Assembly (NCBI RefSeq): GCF_020165495.1
Contig: NZ_JAIUIE010000015.1
Location: 18,058 to 82,057 of the forward strand
From: Mesorhizobium sp. BR1-1-16
Lineage (GTDB): Bacteria > Pseudomonadota > Alphaproteobacteria > Rhizobiales > Kaistiaceae
Direction: 5' to 3'
DNA length: 64,000 nucleotides
Positions 43,254 through 52,208 of this stretch are shown one piece after another; within the stretch, counting starts at the first letter, position 1; every line of letters starts with the position of its first letter. A program made the translations under genes and the position numbers. The notes under the pieces are model-generated. The model was not told where the DNA came from. It did not search any database and saw nothing but the letters and a program-made list of their open reading frames with translations.

Positions 43254-44756
43254 TTACGGCATCGCGAAGATGGGCTTCAGGGCCTCATAGGTCGCGCGAT
43301 ACCGGGCATAACCTCGGTCATAGACGGTGCGGTGGGCATCGATCGGGCTGACGAGGTCGCCTTGGCGGGCCAGCGCGCTGACGCCCGACCAGTCCGTCGC
43401 AAGGCCGCTGCCAATCGCAGCAACCCAGGCGGCGCCGACCGATGAGCCATGGGGGTTTTCGAGCAGGCGGACCGGCAGGCCGACGATGTCGGCAACGATC
43501 TGCATCCAGATGCGGCTCTTGGTGCCACCATCCGAGGCGAAGACCCGCGAGGGGCTATGACCCATCTCGGCCAGCACGTCGAGATGATGGCGGAAACCAT
43601 AGGCGATCGCTTCCAGCAACGCGCGCCAGATATGGCCCTTGCCATGGCTGAGGCTGAGGCCGGTGAACGTCCCGCGCGCCAGCGGATCGTGGATCGGGGT
43701 CTTCTCGCCGAGGAAATAGGGGAGACAGAGCACGCCGTCGCTGCCGGCCGGCACGGACGCCGCAAGCGCGTCGAGTGCCACATGCGGCCGTTCCTCGCCG
43801 TTTTCGGTTCCGATCAGGCCGGCAAGCCAGTTGAGAGCCGAGCCGGACGCAGCCATGCAGCCGTTCGGCGCATAGACGCCGGGCACGAGGTGATAGTCGA
43901 GATAGAGCCGCGGATCGGGCGTGGCGGTTGCCGCCGCGACGACGATATCGCCGGCGCCACCGAATTTGAGGAGAACATCGCCAGGCTCGGCGATCCCCGC
44001 CGCGAGCGCCGAGGCGATGTGATCGGCGGCACCGCCAAAGACAGGCAGACCTTCGGGAAGTCCGGTCAAGGCGGCGGCTTCGGCAGAGACGGTGCCCATC
44101 CGCTCATGCGTGACGGTGCGGTCCGGCACGGCGCTGCGCGCAATGCCGGCAAGGCTCACGAGGTCGTCCGCGATCTTGTGGTCGGCGAGGTCCGTGAATC
44201 CGGCTTCGAGCGCCCAGTTCTGCTCGACGGCGCGGCGGCCGGTCAGGCGGAAGTTGATATAGTCATAGGAGCCGAAGACCGTCGCGATGCGTGCAAAGAC
44301 CTTGGGCTCGTGGCGCGCGATCCAGCGCAGTTTGGCGGCGACGAGTTGCTGGTTGACGCCATTGCCGGCGCGCGCGAGGAACGCCGCCTCGTCGAGTTCG
44401 GCCTTCAGCGCATCGACTTCGGCGCTGACGCGGCCATCGCTCTGCTGGATGCTCGGGCGCAGCACAGCGCCTTCGGCATCGAGCAGCACCACGGCCGGCA
44501 GCATGCCGGTGACGCAAAGCCCGGCGAGGCTCGCAGGACCGCCCGGCAGGGCCGCGACGATCTCCTGGAGGATGGCGATGCAGTTTGCCCACCATTCCGC
44601 CGGATCCTCCTCGGCCCAGCCCGGAAAGGGCGAGGAGAGTGTGACGGGCTTCGAGGCGACATGCAGGATTTCGCCGGGCGGCCGCACGGCAATGCCAATG
44701 GTCGAGGTCGTGCCGATATCGAGACCGATGACAGTGTCCGGGCGGGCGAAGGTCAT
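43254..44756 (-). CDS. FGGY-family carbohydrate kinase, xylulokinase-like
   Basis: 500 residues from the ATG at 44756; the 27 codons upstream overlap the neighbour gene. ATP-phosphate loop DTVIGLDIGTTSTIGIAV at the start, substrate region GWAEEDPAEWWANC, FGSYDYINFRLTGRRAVEQ, and the FGGY-type C-terminal blocks FASDGGTKSRIWMQIVADIVGLPV and SSVGAAWVAAIGSG. Phosphorylates a pentose, ketose or polyol. Seven bases after a BtpA-family gene and under a DeoR-type regulator, which together define a sugar-catabolic operon of unknown substrate. Confidence 0.88.
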   Translation of the reverse strand: MTFARPDTVIGLDIGTTSTIGIAVRPPGEILHVASKPVTLSSPFPGWAEEDPAEWWANCIAILQEIVAALPGGPASLAGLCVTGMLPAVVLLDAEGAVLRPSIQQSDGRVSAEVDALKAELDEAAFLARAGNGVNQQLVAAKLRWIARHEPKVFARIATVFGSYDYINFRLTGRRAVEQNWALEAGFTDLADHKIADDLVSLAGIARSAVPDRTVTHERMGTVSAEAAALTGLPEGLPVFGGAADHIASALAAGIAEPGDVLLKFGGAGDIVVAAATATPDPRLYLDYHLVPGVYAPNGCMAASGSALNWLAGLIGTENGEERPHVALDALAASVPAGSDGVLCLPYFLGEKTPIHDPLARGTFTGLSLSHGKGHIWRALLEAIAYGFRHHLDVLAEMGHSPSRVFASDGGTKSRIWMQIVADIVGLPVRLLENPHGSSVGAAWVAAIGSGLATDWSGVSALARQGDLVSPIDAHRTVYDRGYARYRATYEALKPIFAMP

Positions 44757-44763
44757 GGTTCGG

Positions 44764-45564
44764 TCAGACGATGGAGTCGACGACGTCCATGAAGCGCTTG
44801 ACGCGATCCGCGTCGACCGCGTTCCAGGTGTCGCCATCGACCTTGAAATGCGTGCCGACGATGGCGCCGTCAGCGTAGGTCATGACCTCGCGGACGTTTT
44901 CGAGGCGAACACCGGTGTTGGCGAAGATCGGGACGTTCTTGACCGCTTCGGACACGGCGCGGAGATCCGACGTCTCGGCCGGCTGGCCGGTGATCGGGCC
45001 CGAGACGAGGATCGCATCGGCCAGAGACGAGAAGACGGCGCTCTTGGCGCGCAGCGCGATCGGCCGGTGATCGAGGCTCGCGGCGAATTCGGCGTTGATG
45101 TTGAAGAGGAGCTTCAGGTCCGGCCGACCGAGATCGCGACGAAGACGCAGTGCCTCGGCCGCATTCGGTTGCCAAAGGCCCATGTCCGAGGCGAAGAGCC
45201 CGGTGAAGATCTCGCGGGCGAAGGAGGCGCCGGTCGCGCAGGCGATCGCCACGGAGGCGGAGGGATCCCAGAGATAGTTGACGCCGAAGGGCACCTTCAT
45301 CATCGGCTTCAGGGCCTGAATGACGGCTGTCATCGCGGCGATCGTCGCCGGGCTCGCCTTGAAGACGTAGGGCCTGTCGTTCTCGTTGCCGAACATCACC
45401 GCATGGATGCCGCCGGCCTGCAGTTTCTCGAGGTCGCTGGCGGCGTTGTCGATCAGCTTTTCGACGCCGCCATCGGCATCATAGAGCGGGGTGCCGGGCA
45501 GGGCTCCGATATGGACCATGCCGACCACGACCTTGCGACGCGCGCCGAAGAAATCAAATACCAT
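44764..45564 (-). CDS. BtpA/SgcQ-family TIM-barrel protein
   Basis: 266 residues, standard family length. VVVGMVHIGALPGTPLYD opens the barrel, followed by AGGIHAVMFGNENDRPY, PFGVNYLWDPSASVAIACATGASFAREI, and ILVSGPITGQPAETSDLRAVSEAVKNVPIFANTGVRLENV. The family was named for a cyanobacterial photosystem I factor, but most bacterial members, such as SgcQ, sit in sugar operons and probably act on sugar phosphates. Placed between DeoR and the FGGY kinase. Reaction unknown. Confidence 0.87.
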   Translation of the reverse strand: MVFDFFGARRKVVVGMVHIGALPGTPLYDADGGVEKLIDNAASDLEKLQAGGIHAVMFGNENDRPYVFKASPATIAAMTAVIQALKPMMKVPFGVNYLWDPSASVAIACATGASFAREIFTGLFASDMGLWQPNAAEALRLRRDLGRPDLKLLFNINAEFAASLDHRPIALRAKSAVFSSLADAILVSGPITGQPAETSDLRAVSEAVKNVPIFANTGVRLENVREVMTYADGAIVGTHFKVDGDTWNAVDADRVKRFMDVVDSIV

Positions 45565-45627
45565 TCCTTTTAATCCCCTTGGCGGGAGCCGATCCTGCCG
45601 GCCGCCGCGTCATGTCAGAACTGAAAT

Positions 45628-46479
45628 CTATCCCGCGATCCGCTCGGCGATCGGGCTGGCCACGATCACCTCGACCTCTGCCGCTTCCAGCGCCCTTGCG
45701 AGATGGTTCGGGGGCGGCGCATCGGTGACGAGCACGTCTGCGCCCGCGATGTCACAGACACGCGCGAGCGAGCGATGGTCGAACTTCGAGGAATCGCAAA
45801 GGATGACGATCTGGTCGGCGCGGGCGATGAAGGCGCGCTTCACCTCGCTGTCCTCGACCGAATAATCGAAAAAGCCGGCTTCGATCAGGCCAGAGACACC
45901 GATGAAGACGCGATCGAGATTGTAGTTGGCGAGTTCGCCGACGGCGCGCGAGCCAACCACCGATTGTTCCGGATTGCGAACCTCTCCGCCGAGCACATAG
46001 ACCGGGCTCTTGGAAGCCGACAGGACCATGGCCGCGCGAAGACTGTTGGTGAAGACGCGGAGATCCGCCCGCTCGATGATCGCCTCGGCGAGCGTCAGGG
46101 TCGACGTGCCGACATCGAGGCCGATGGTCTCGCTCGGGCCGATAAGGCCGGCCGCGGCATGGGCGATCGCCGTCTTCTCGCGGGCATTGCGATGGCGCCG
46201 GCGCTTGAAGGCCGGTTCCTCGAGGTCGAACACCTCGCGCGGACTGGTCGCGGCCGAGACGGCGCCGCCATGCGTGCGCGCCAGGAGGCCGCGCTCTTCG
46301 AGAACGACGAGATCGCGGCGGATCGTCATCTCGGATACGTTGAGATTGGAAGCGATCTGCGACACCGAGACGAAGCCATCCATCTCGACCACGTCGAGGA
46401 TCAGCGACTGGCGCGCGCCAGCCGGCATGCGTCCGAAGCCGACGGCCGGGTCATAGCTGGGAAGATCGTCCGGATTCAT
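45628..46479 (-). CDS. DeoR-family transcriptional regulator
   Basis: 283 residues. DeoR winged helix at about 25-80 (RQSLILDVVEMDGFVSVSQIASNLNVSEMTIRRDLVVLEERGLLARTHGGAV) and a C-terminal sugar-phosphate sensor (IGLDVGTSTLTLAEAI, VFTNSLRAAM, DRVFIGVSGLIEAGFFDYSVEDSEVKRAFI). Expected to repress the btpA-kinase genes downstream and the divergent SDR gene and to respond to their phosphorylated sugar. N-terminal 20 residues precede the helix-turn-helix more than usual. Confidence 0.9.
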   Translation of the reverse strand: MNPDDLPSYDPAVGFGRMPAGARQSLILDVVEMDGFVSVSQIASNLNVSEMTIRRDLVVLEERGLLARTHGGAVSAATSPREVFDLEEPAFKRRRHRNAREKTAIAHAAAGLIGPSETIGLDVGTSTLTLAEAIIERADLRVFTNSLRAAMVLSASKSPVYVLGGEVRNPEQSVVGSRAVGELANYNLDRVFIGVSGLIEAGFFDYSVEDSEVKRAFIARADQIVILCDSSKFDHRSLARVCDIAGADVLVTDAPPPNHLARALEAAEVEVIVASPIAERIAG

Positions 46480-46535
46480 TCAGGGCTGCCCTTCGAGACT
46501 GCGCGCGACACAGCCAGGCCACGTTCAGACTAAAA

Positions 46536-46562
46536 CAGGTTCGAACATAACCGAACATGAAC
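46536..46562. promoter_or_regulatory. Operator candidate between DeoR and SDR genes
   Basis: CGAACAT occurs twice, ten bases apart (46540-46546, 46550-46556), within GGTTCGAACATAACC… ending in GAACC; GGTTC and GAACC are inverted. Direct repeats one helical turn apart are usual for DeoR proteins. Confidence 0.45.
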
Positions 46563-46644
46563 CGGAACTTCGACGTTGTAAAGTGTTCGAGTTTGCGCTT
46601 CCTTAGCGCCTTCAAAACCGAAAACGCGAGGAGCTGACAAGGCA

Positions 46645-47427
46645 ATGGCGGGCATATTCGACTTGACGGGCCGGAAGGCTCTCGTCACCGGCGGCGCCAA
46701 GGGGATCGGCGCCGCGATCGTCCGCGCTCTCGACCGGGCCGGCGCGACGGTTGCGATCGCCGACCTCGACGTGATGACCGCACAGACCGTGATCGCCGAG
46801 CTCAGCAATGGCGGCTTTGCCGTCGAGATCGATGTCACCAAGCGCGCATCGGTCGAACATGCCGTCGGCCAGGCGATCGAGGGACTCGGCGGCCTCGATA
46901 TCCTCTGTGCCAATGCAGGCGTATCGACCATGCGGCCGGCCGTGGACATCACGGACGAGGAGTGGGACTTCAATTTCGACGTCAATGCGCGCGGCGTCTT
47001 TCTCACCAATCAGATCGTGACGCGCTATTTCCTTGCCGAAAACAAGCAGGCGGTGATCGTCAACACGGCTTCGCTGGCCGCCAAGGTCGGCGCGCCGCTG
47101 CTGGCCCATTACTCGGCCTCCAAATTTGCCGTTTTCGGCTGGACGCAGGCGCTGGCGCGCGAACTCGCGCCGAAAGGCATCCGCGTCAATTGCGTGTGTC
47201 CTGGCTTCGTGAAGACCTCGATGCAGGAGCGCGAGATCATCTGGGAAGCCGAACTGCGCGGCATGACTCCGGAGGCCGTTCGCGCCGAATATGTGTCGCT
47301 GACGCCACTCGGTCGCATCGAAGAGCCCGAAGACGTCGCCGACGTTGTGGTTTTCCTTGCATCTGACGCGTCACGGTTCATGACCGGGCAGGGTATCAAT
47401 ATCACCGGCGGCTTCCGCATGGACTGA
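46645..47427 (+). CDS. Short-chain dehydrogenase/reductase
   Basis: 260 residues. TGGAKGIGAAIVRAL cofactor loop (TGxxxGIG, about 13-19), DLDV after strand 2 favouring NAD(H), NAG motif (CANAGVS), catalytic Ser in NTASLAAK and YSASK (Tyr-x3-Lys), and the C-terminal GQGINITGGFRMD. Divergent from the DeoR gene and probably the polyol dehydrogenase that makes the ketose for the FGGY kinase. AAGG lies close to the start and GAGGAG slightly further away. Confidence 0.9.
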   Translation: MAGIFDLTGRKALVTGGAKGIGAAIVRALDRAGATVAIADLDVMTAQTVIAELSNGGFAVEIDVTKRASVEHAVGQAIEGLGGLDILCANAGVSTMRPAVDITDEEWDFNFDVNARGVFLTNQIVTRYFLAENKQAVIVNTASLAAKVGAPLLAHYSASKFAVFGWTQALARELAPKGIRVNCVCPGFVKTSMQEREIIWEAELRGMTPEAVRAEYVSLTPLGRIEEPEDVADVVVFLASDASRFMTGQGINITGGFRMD

Positions 47428-47497
47428 GTCCAGGCCGAGGCCTGACATTCCAGCCCTCGCCGATCTCAGGCGGAGGGACAGCTCGGGCAAGGGTTCG

Positions 47498-48781
47498 ATG
47501 TGGCAGTGGCGTGATTTCGGAGCGGTGTGGCGGCGTCGCACGGCTACGACCGGTGGGGCAGTCCTCATCGGGCTTGTGGCGCTCGCCTTCGCCGCCTCGG
47601 CGGACAAGGCGATGGAGGCCTTCGAGTTTGTCCTCGCCCGCTGGCCTTATGCCCCGCTCGTCCTGACGCCGGCCGCCTATGCCGCCATCGTCTGGATCAC
47701 GCGGCGCTTTGCCCCGGAGGCGCGCGGCTCGGGCATCCCCCAGGTCATCGCGGGATCGCACAATGCGGCCTCGGAAGCCAATGCGCGGCTGACGTCGCTG
47801 CGAACGGCGGCCTTCAAGTTCGTGCTGACCATCCTTGCCCTCGCCGCCGGCGGCTCGGTTGGGCGCGAGGGGCCGACGGTGCAGATCAGTGCCGCGCTGA
47901 TGGAAGGCATGCACAGGCTGTTCCGCGTGCCGCTCACCGCCGCCGTCACCATCGCCGGCGGCGCGGCCGGCGTCTCGGCGGCGTTCAATACGCCGCTGGC
48001 GGGCGTCGCCTTCGCGATCGAGGAACTGGCGTCCGCCTATGAGCAGCGGCTTGCGCTGCTGGTTATGGCGGCAGTCATGATCTCAGGCCTCGTCAGCCTC
48101 GGCATCGCCGGTGACTACCTCTATTTCGGAGCCGTGCACGACGTGTTGTCGATCAAAGCAGCGATCATGATCGCTCCCGTCGCCGGCGTGCTCGGCGGCA
48201 TCGGCGGCGGTCTCTTCTCGCGCGCCATGCTCTGGTTCACCGCCAGCGAATGGCATCCGGTGGCGGCGGTGCGCAGCCGTCCGATCCTCTGGGCGGCCGC
48301 GGCGGGGCTCGTCATCGCGCTGATCGGCGTCTTCGGCGCCAACCTGACCTGGGGCACTGGCTACAGCGTCGCGCGCTCTATCATCGAAGGTGGCAGCGAG
48401 CCGCTGTGGTTCGGACCGGCGAAATTCGCGACAACACTGCTGACGGCGCTTTCCGGAATTCCCGGGGGCATCTTCGCGCCGTCGCTCTCCGCCGGCACGG
48501 GCCTTGGCCAAGTGCTGACCGCCATCTTCCCGGACGAACCTGTTGGCGCCGTGGTCGTGCTCGGCATGATCGCTTATTTCGTCGGCGTCGTCCGCGCGCC
48601 GCTGACGGCCGTGCTCATCGTCTCGGAGATGACGGACGGCCACAAGCTGATCCTGCCGCTTTTCGCCACCGCCATCATCGCCGACGGCGTCTCGGCGCTG
48701 GTGTGCAAGGAGCGGCTCTATCACGGCCTTTCGCGTGGTTTCCGTGATCGCAGCCAACAGCCGCCTGCCGACGCCCATTGA
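47498..48781 (+). CDS. ClC-family chloride channel or H+/Cl- antiporter
   Basis: 427 residues with about ten membrane helices. Selectivity-filter signatures: GSGIPQV (GSGIP), GREGPTVQI (GxEGP; the Glu is the proton/fluoride gating residue) and GGIFAPSLSAGTGLG (GxFxP), with a following AYFVGVVRAPLTAVLIVSEMT. No C-terminal CBS pair. Exchanges anions across the inner membrane. Not obviously tied to the sugar genes before it. Confidence 0.92.
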   Translation: MWQWRDFGAVWRRRTATTGGAVLIGLVALAFAASADKAMEAFEFVLARWPYAPLVLTPAAYAAIVWITRRFAPEARGSGIPQVIAGSHNAASEANARLTSLRTAAFKFVLTILALAAGGSVGREGPTVQISAALMEGMHRLFRVPLTAAVTIAGGAAGVSAAFNTPLAGVAFAIEELASAYEQRLALLVMAAVMISGLVSLGIAGDYLYFGAVHDVLSIKAAIMIAPVAGVLGGIGGGLFSRAMLWFTASEWHPVAAVRSRPILWAAAAGLVIALIGVFGANLTWGTGYSVARSIIEGGSEPLWFGPAKFATTLLTALSGIPGGIFAPSLSAGTGLGQVLTAIFPDEPVGAVVVLGMIAYFVGVVRAPLTAVLIVSEMTDGHKLILPLFATAIIADGVSALVCKERLYHGLSRGFRDRSQQPPADAH

Positions 48782-48854
48782 TCGCGGTCGGGGGTTGCGT
48801 CGGCGCTCCGAAGCTATTCCTATCCGGCGACTTCAAAAAAGAGCGGAGGCAGCG

Positions 48855-49814
48855 ATGACAAGGGTCGTGATCATCGGCGGCAGCGGGCATGTCGGCACCT
48901 ATCTGGTGCCACGGCTAGTCGAGGCCGGATTTCATGTGGTGAATGTCAGCCGCGGACAGAGGCAGCCCTACACGCCGCACAAGGCATGGGGCAGCGTTGA
49001 GCAGGTCGCGATCGATCGCGAGGCTGCCGAAGGCGACGGCGCGTTCGGCGGCGCGATCTTCGACCTGAAGCCCGATATCCTAATCGACATGACGTGCTTC
49101 ACGCTCGCAAGCGCGAAGGAGATCGTCGAAGCGGTCAAAGGCGAGGTCGAGCATTTCCTGCACACCGGGACGATCTGGGTGCATGGCCCGAGCGTCACGG
49201 TGCCGACGACGGAGATGCAGCCCCGCAAACCCTTTGGCGACTATGGCGTCCAGAAAGCCGCGATCGAGGCCTACTTGCTGCACGAGGCCCGCCGCAACGG
49301 CTTCCCCGCGACGATCGTCCACCCGGGACATATCGTGGGCCGCGGCTGGGAACCGCTCAATCCCGAAGGTCACTTCGAACCGGCTGTGTTCACACGCCTC
49401 GCGCGCGGCGAGGAAGTCCTCATCCCCAATCTCGGGATGGAGACGGTTCACCACGTCCATGCCGATGACGTGGCGCAGATGTTCATGCGCGCGATCGCCC
49501 GGCGGAGTGTGGCTCTGGGAGAAGCCTTTCACACGGTTTCACCGGCCGCGATAACGCTTCGTGGCTATGCAGAGGCGATGGCCGCCTGGTTCGGACAAGA
49601 GCCGAACCTTGCCTTCCTGCCCTGGCCGGAATGGAAGTCCCGTCAAAGCGATCGCACGGCGCAGGCGACATGGGATCATATTGCCCACAGCCCGAACTGC
49701 TCGATCGACAAGGCGAGGGCGATGCTCGGCTACCAGCCGCGCTATACCTCGCTTGAGGCGGTGCAGGAATCGGTGGCCTGGTTGATCGAGAAGGGCATCG
49801 TCAGGGCCGACTGA
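48855..49814 (+). CDS. NAD-dependent epimerase/dehydratase family protein
   Basis: 319 residues from the ATG at 48855, with GGAGG upstream. Extended SDR: VVIIGGSGHVGTYLVPRLVEAG (GxxGxxG) at the N-terminus, DMTCFTLASAKEIVEAVKG, then a segment where the catalytic YxxxK appears as YGVQKAAIE, and TIVHPGHIVGRGW. Acts on a nucleotide sugar or related ketone substrate. It lies 73 bases after the ClC gene; no informative neighbour. Confidence 0.85.
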   Translation: MTRVVIIGGSGHVGTYLVPRLVEAGFHVVNVSRGQRQPYTPHKAWGSVEQVAIDREAAEGDGAFGGAIFDLKPDILIDMTCFTLASAKEIVEAVKGEVEHFLHTGTIWVHGPSVTVPTTEMQPRKPFGDYGVQKAAIEAYLLHEARRNGFPATIVHPGHIVGRGWEPLNPEGHFEPAVFTRLARGEEVLIPNLGMETVHHVHADDVAQMFMRAIARRSVALGEAFHTVSPAAITLRGYAEAMAAWFGQEPNLAFLPWPEWKSRQSDRTAQATWDHIAHSPNCSIDKARAMLGYQPRYTSLEAVQESVAWLIEKGIVRAD

Positions 49815-49834
49815 TCGGATTGGCGGGGGCGGCA

Positions 49835-50890
49835 GTGTTCGAAGCGATCTCAGGCTGGTTCGAGCGCGTCGATCCCGGAGCACATCGCCGGGTCAAGGGC
49901 CTTCGTCTCGTGACGGCGTTCGGCCTCGCGGCCATGATGGGGACGCTGCATGACGTGGCGTCGGGTGTCGCGGCGCAGGGCAGCACGCTCAGCATTCTGG
50001 TGGGTGGTTTCGCGCTCTGGGCGAGCGTCTCGGAAGCCCGAATCAAACGGCGCGACTCGACCCGCGATCTGGTGTTGCTTTGCCTCGCCGCTGGCGTCGG
50101 TGCCGTCGTCATGCTGTCCTTTGCGGCCGAACTCAACGCGCCCGGCCGACCCGGCGCCGAGATCATGCTGACGGCCGGGGCCTTTTGCGTCGGCTACCTC
50201 AAGCGCTTCGGCGTGCTCGGCGCCGGCATCGGCTCGCAGATCTTCATCGGCCAGTTGCTCGCCTTTGGTGCCGGGCTGACTCGGGCAGACTTCGGAACGG
50301 TCGCGGTCGCCGTGACGATCGCGGCGATCGCCTCGGTGGTTCCGCGCCTTCTGAGCGGGCCAGCCGAGCATCCGGCCACCCTGCAAGGCGTGCCTGTCGT
50401 CGCGACTGGGCCTCTCAGATCGCCAGCCGAACTTGTGATGGGGTGTCAGGCCGCGGTCGCAACGCTGGTCATCGTGGCGCTCGATGATCGGATCGGTCTC
50501 GAGGAAGCAAGCTGGGCGATCACGGCATGCACCTATGTCATCGCCAGCACGACAACCGGCACCATCGATCGCGTTCGGCGGCGGATCATCGGCACATTGA
50601 TCGGCGTGCCGCTCGGCATCGCATGTCTGCCGCTCGCCATCGATGCGCCGCTTCTCGTCTGGTCGGCTGCTGCCATCGCAATGATCATCTATGCGATGGC
50701 ACTGCCCGAGCGCTACGACGTGGCCTGCGGCGCCTATGCCTTCACGCTCGTCGTGACGCTCGCGGCAGGCGGCGAGCATTCGACTTGGCTCTTCGCCGCG
50801 CGCATCTGGGAGACGGCGCTGGGGGGTGGCTTCGGCCTTGCCGTGGCGCTCATCCTCCTGCCGCTGCATGCGCGCAAGGCGCCCGGCTAA
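49835..50890 (+). CDS. FUSC-like integral membrane protein
   Basis: About 351 residues from a GTG at 49835 that has GCGGGGG just upstream; a TTG at 49820 would add five residues. Two groups of hydrophobic helices (about 25-180 and 205-345) separated by a short soluble linker, as in aromatic-acid-exporter/FUSC proteins: the second half has ASWAITACTYVIASTTTGTIDRVRRRIIGTLIGVPLG, a pattern shared with that family. Possible efflux of small aromatic acids. The stop overlaps the convergent MFS gene by 4 bases. Confidence 0.75.
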   Translation: MFEAISGWFERVDPGAHRRVKGLRLVTAFGLAAMMGTLHDVASGVAAQGSTLSILVGGFALWASVSEARIKRRDSTRDLVLLCLAAGVGAVVMLSFAAELNAPGRPGAEIMLTAGAFCVGYLKRFGVLGAGIGSQIFIGQLLAFGAGLTRADFGTVAVAVTIAAIASVVPRLLSGPAEHPATLQGVPVVATGPLRSPAELVMGCQAAVATLVIVALDDRIGLEEASWAITACTYVIASTTTGTIDRVRRRIIGTLIGVPLGIACLPLAIDAPLLVWSAAAIAMIIYAMALPERYDVACGAYAFTLVVTLAAGGEHSTWLFAARIWETALGGGFGLAVALILLPLHARKAPG

Positions 50891-52104
50891 GCCGATCGCC
50901 CCTTCGCGCCGGGCCGGAACTCGGTCAGGAAATACAGGAGGCCGATGGCCGGGAAGGCAATGCCGGCGGCGACGATCGCCGGCCAGCCGCCCCATTCATG
51001 CAGCGGACTTGCCACGGCCGATCCTAGCGCGCCGCCGATGAAGAAGGTGGCGATATAGAGCCCGTTGAGGCGATTGCGGATCTCGGGTGCCAGCATGTAC
51101 AGCGCGCGCTGGCCGAAGACCGTGTTCGCCTGGATAAAAAAGTCCAGCATGATCGCTGCGACCACCATCAGCGCGATCGAGAGCAGATGACCGGCGACCC
51201 CGGCAAGGGCGAAGGCGACGATGGCGAAGACGATGGCGGCGCCCGTTCCCGCCCGCGTGTAGCCGCGATCGGCGAGGCGCCCGGCGATCGGTGCCGAAAG
51301 CGCGCCAGCCGCGCCTGCGAGCGCGAACAGCGCGATCTGCGACTGCGAATAATTGAAATCGGCGCCGTGGAGTTCAAGCGGAACGGCGGTCCAGAACAGG
51401 CTGAAATCGGCGAACAGGAAGAACTGATAGATCCCGCGCCGCCGCAACAGCGGCGTCGTCCTCCAGATGGTGAGGAGCGAGGCCAGCAGCGTGCCATAGC
51501 TCTGCCCGCCATCCGGCCGCCGCCGCGGCAGGAAGCGCATCAGCAGGCCGAACAGCAGGATCATCGCCGCCGCCGAGAGACCGAAGACGCCGCGCCAGCC
51601 GATGAGGTCGGACAGGAAGCCGGCGATCGGGCGCGCCAGCAGGATGCCGACCATCAGGCCGCTCATGACATTGCCGACGGTGCGGCCGCGCGACGCCTCG
51701 TCGGTCATGCTGGCAGCCATCGGCACCAGCATCTGGATGACGCTGGAGGAAAAGCCGATGAAGAGCGCCGCGGCCAGGAATGGCAGGGCGGTAGGCGCAA
51801 GCGCTGTCAGCACCAATGCGACTGCGGTCACGGCGACTGCGATCGTGATCAGGCGCTTGTTCTCGACGATGTCGCCAAGCGGCACCAGCAGCACGAGGCC
51901 GAAGCCATAGCCAATCTGCGTCAGCGTCACGACGAGGCTCGCGACATGCGGCGAGAGCCCGACATCCGGCCCGATCAGCGCGATCAGCGGTTGCGCGTAA
52001 TAGAGATTGGCCGCGATCGCACCGCAGGAAAAGGCGAGCAGGAAGGTGAGCGCGGGCGTAATCGTCGGCTGCGGAGCCGCTGCGGCCGGAGAGCGTGACG
52101 TCAT
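50887..52104 (-). CDS. MFS transporter, DHA1-type exporter
   Basis: 405 residues with twelve predicted helices. Typical MFS features: NLYYAQPLIALIGPDVGLS in helix 1, LVVTLTQIGYGFGLVLLVPLGDIVENKR (motif A with GD…R), and RGRTVGNVMSGLMVGILLARPIAGFLSDLIGWRGVF (motif C-like antiporter region). Drug/solute:H+ antiporter of unknown substrate, placed downstream of the amidohydrolase and oxygenase genes on the same strand and possibly part of that catabolic set. Confidence 0.88.
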   Translation of the reverse strand: MTSRSPAAAAPQPTITPALTFLLAFSCGAIAANLYYAQPLIALIGPDVGLSPHVASLVVTLTQIGYGFGLVLLVPLGDIVENKRLITIAVAVTAVALVLTALAPTALPFLAAALFIGFSSSVIQMLVPMAASMTDEASRGRTVGNVMSGLMVGILLARPIAGFLSDLIGWRGVFGLSAAAMILLFGLLMRFLPRRRPDGGQSYGTLLASLLTIWRTTPLLRRRGIYQFFLFADFSLFWTAVPLELHGADFNYSQSQIALFALAGAAGALSAPIAGRLADRGYTRAGTGAAIVFAIVAFALAGVAGHLLSIALMVVAAIMLDFFIQANTVFGQRALYMLAPEIRNRLNGLYIATFFIGGALGSAVASPLHEWGGWPAIVAAGIAFPAIGLLYFLTEFRPGAKGRSA

Positions 52105-52208
52105 GAGGAATGCCTTGGAACGCGGCGCGGGGTCGCCGGCGGGGGAGAAGACATGCCAGCTTTCGCCGCGAAATCCAACAGGCTGCTCACGACCTGTCGC
52201 AAGCCATT

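Noticed and set aside
47431..47444. CAGGCCGAGGCCTG inverted repeat after the SDR gene
   Set aside because: Two-base centre and no T-run; too short to call a terminator in DNA of this GC content.
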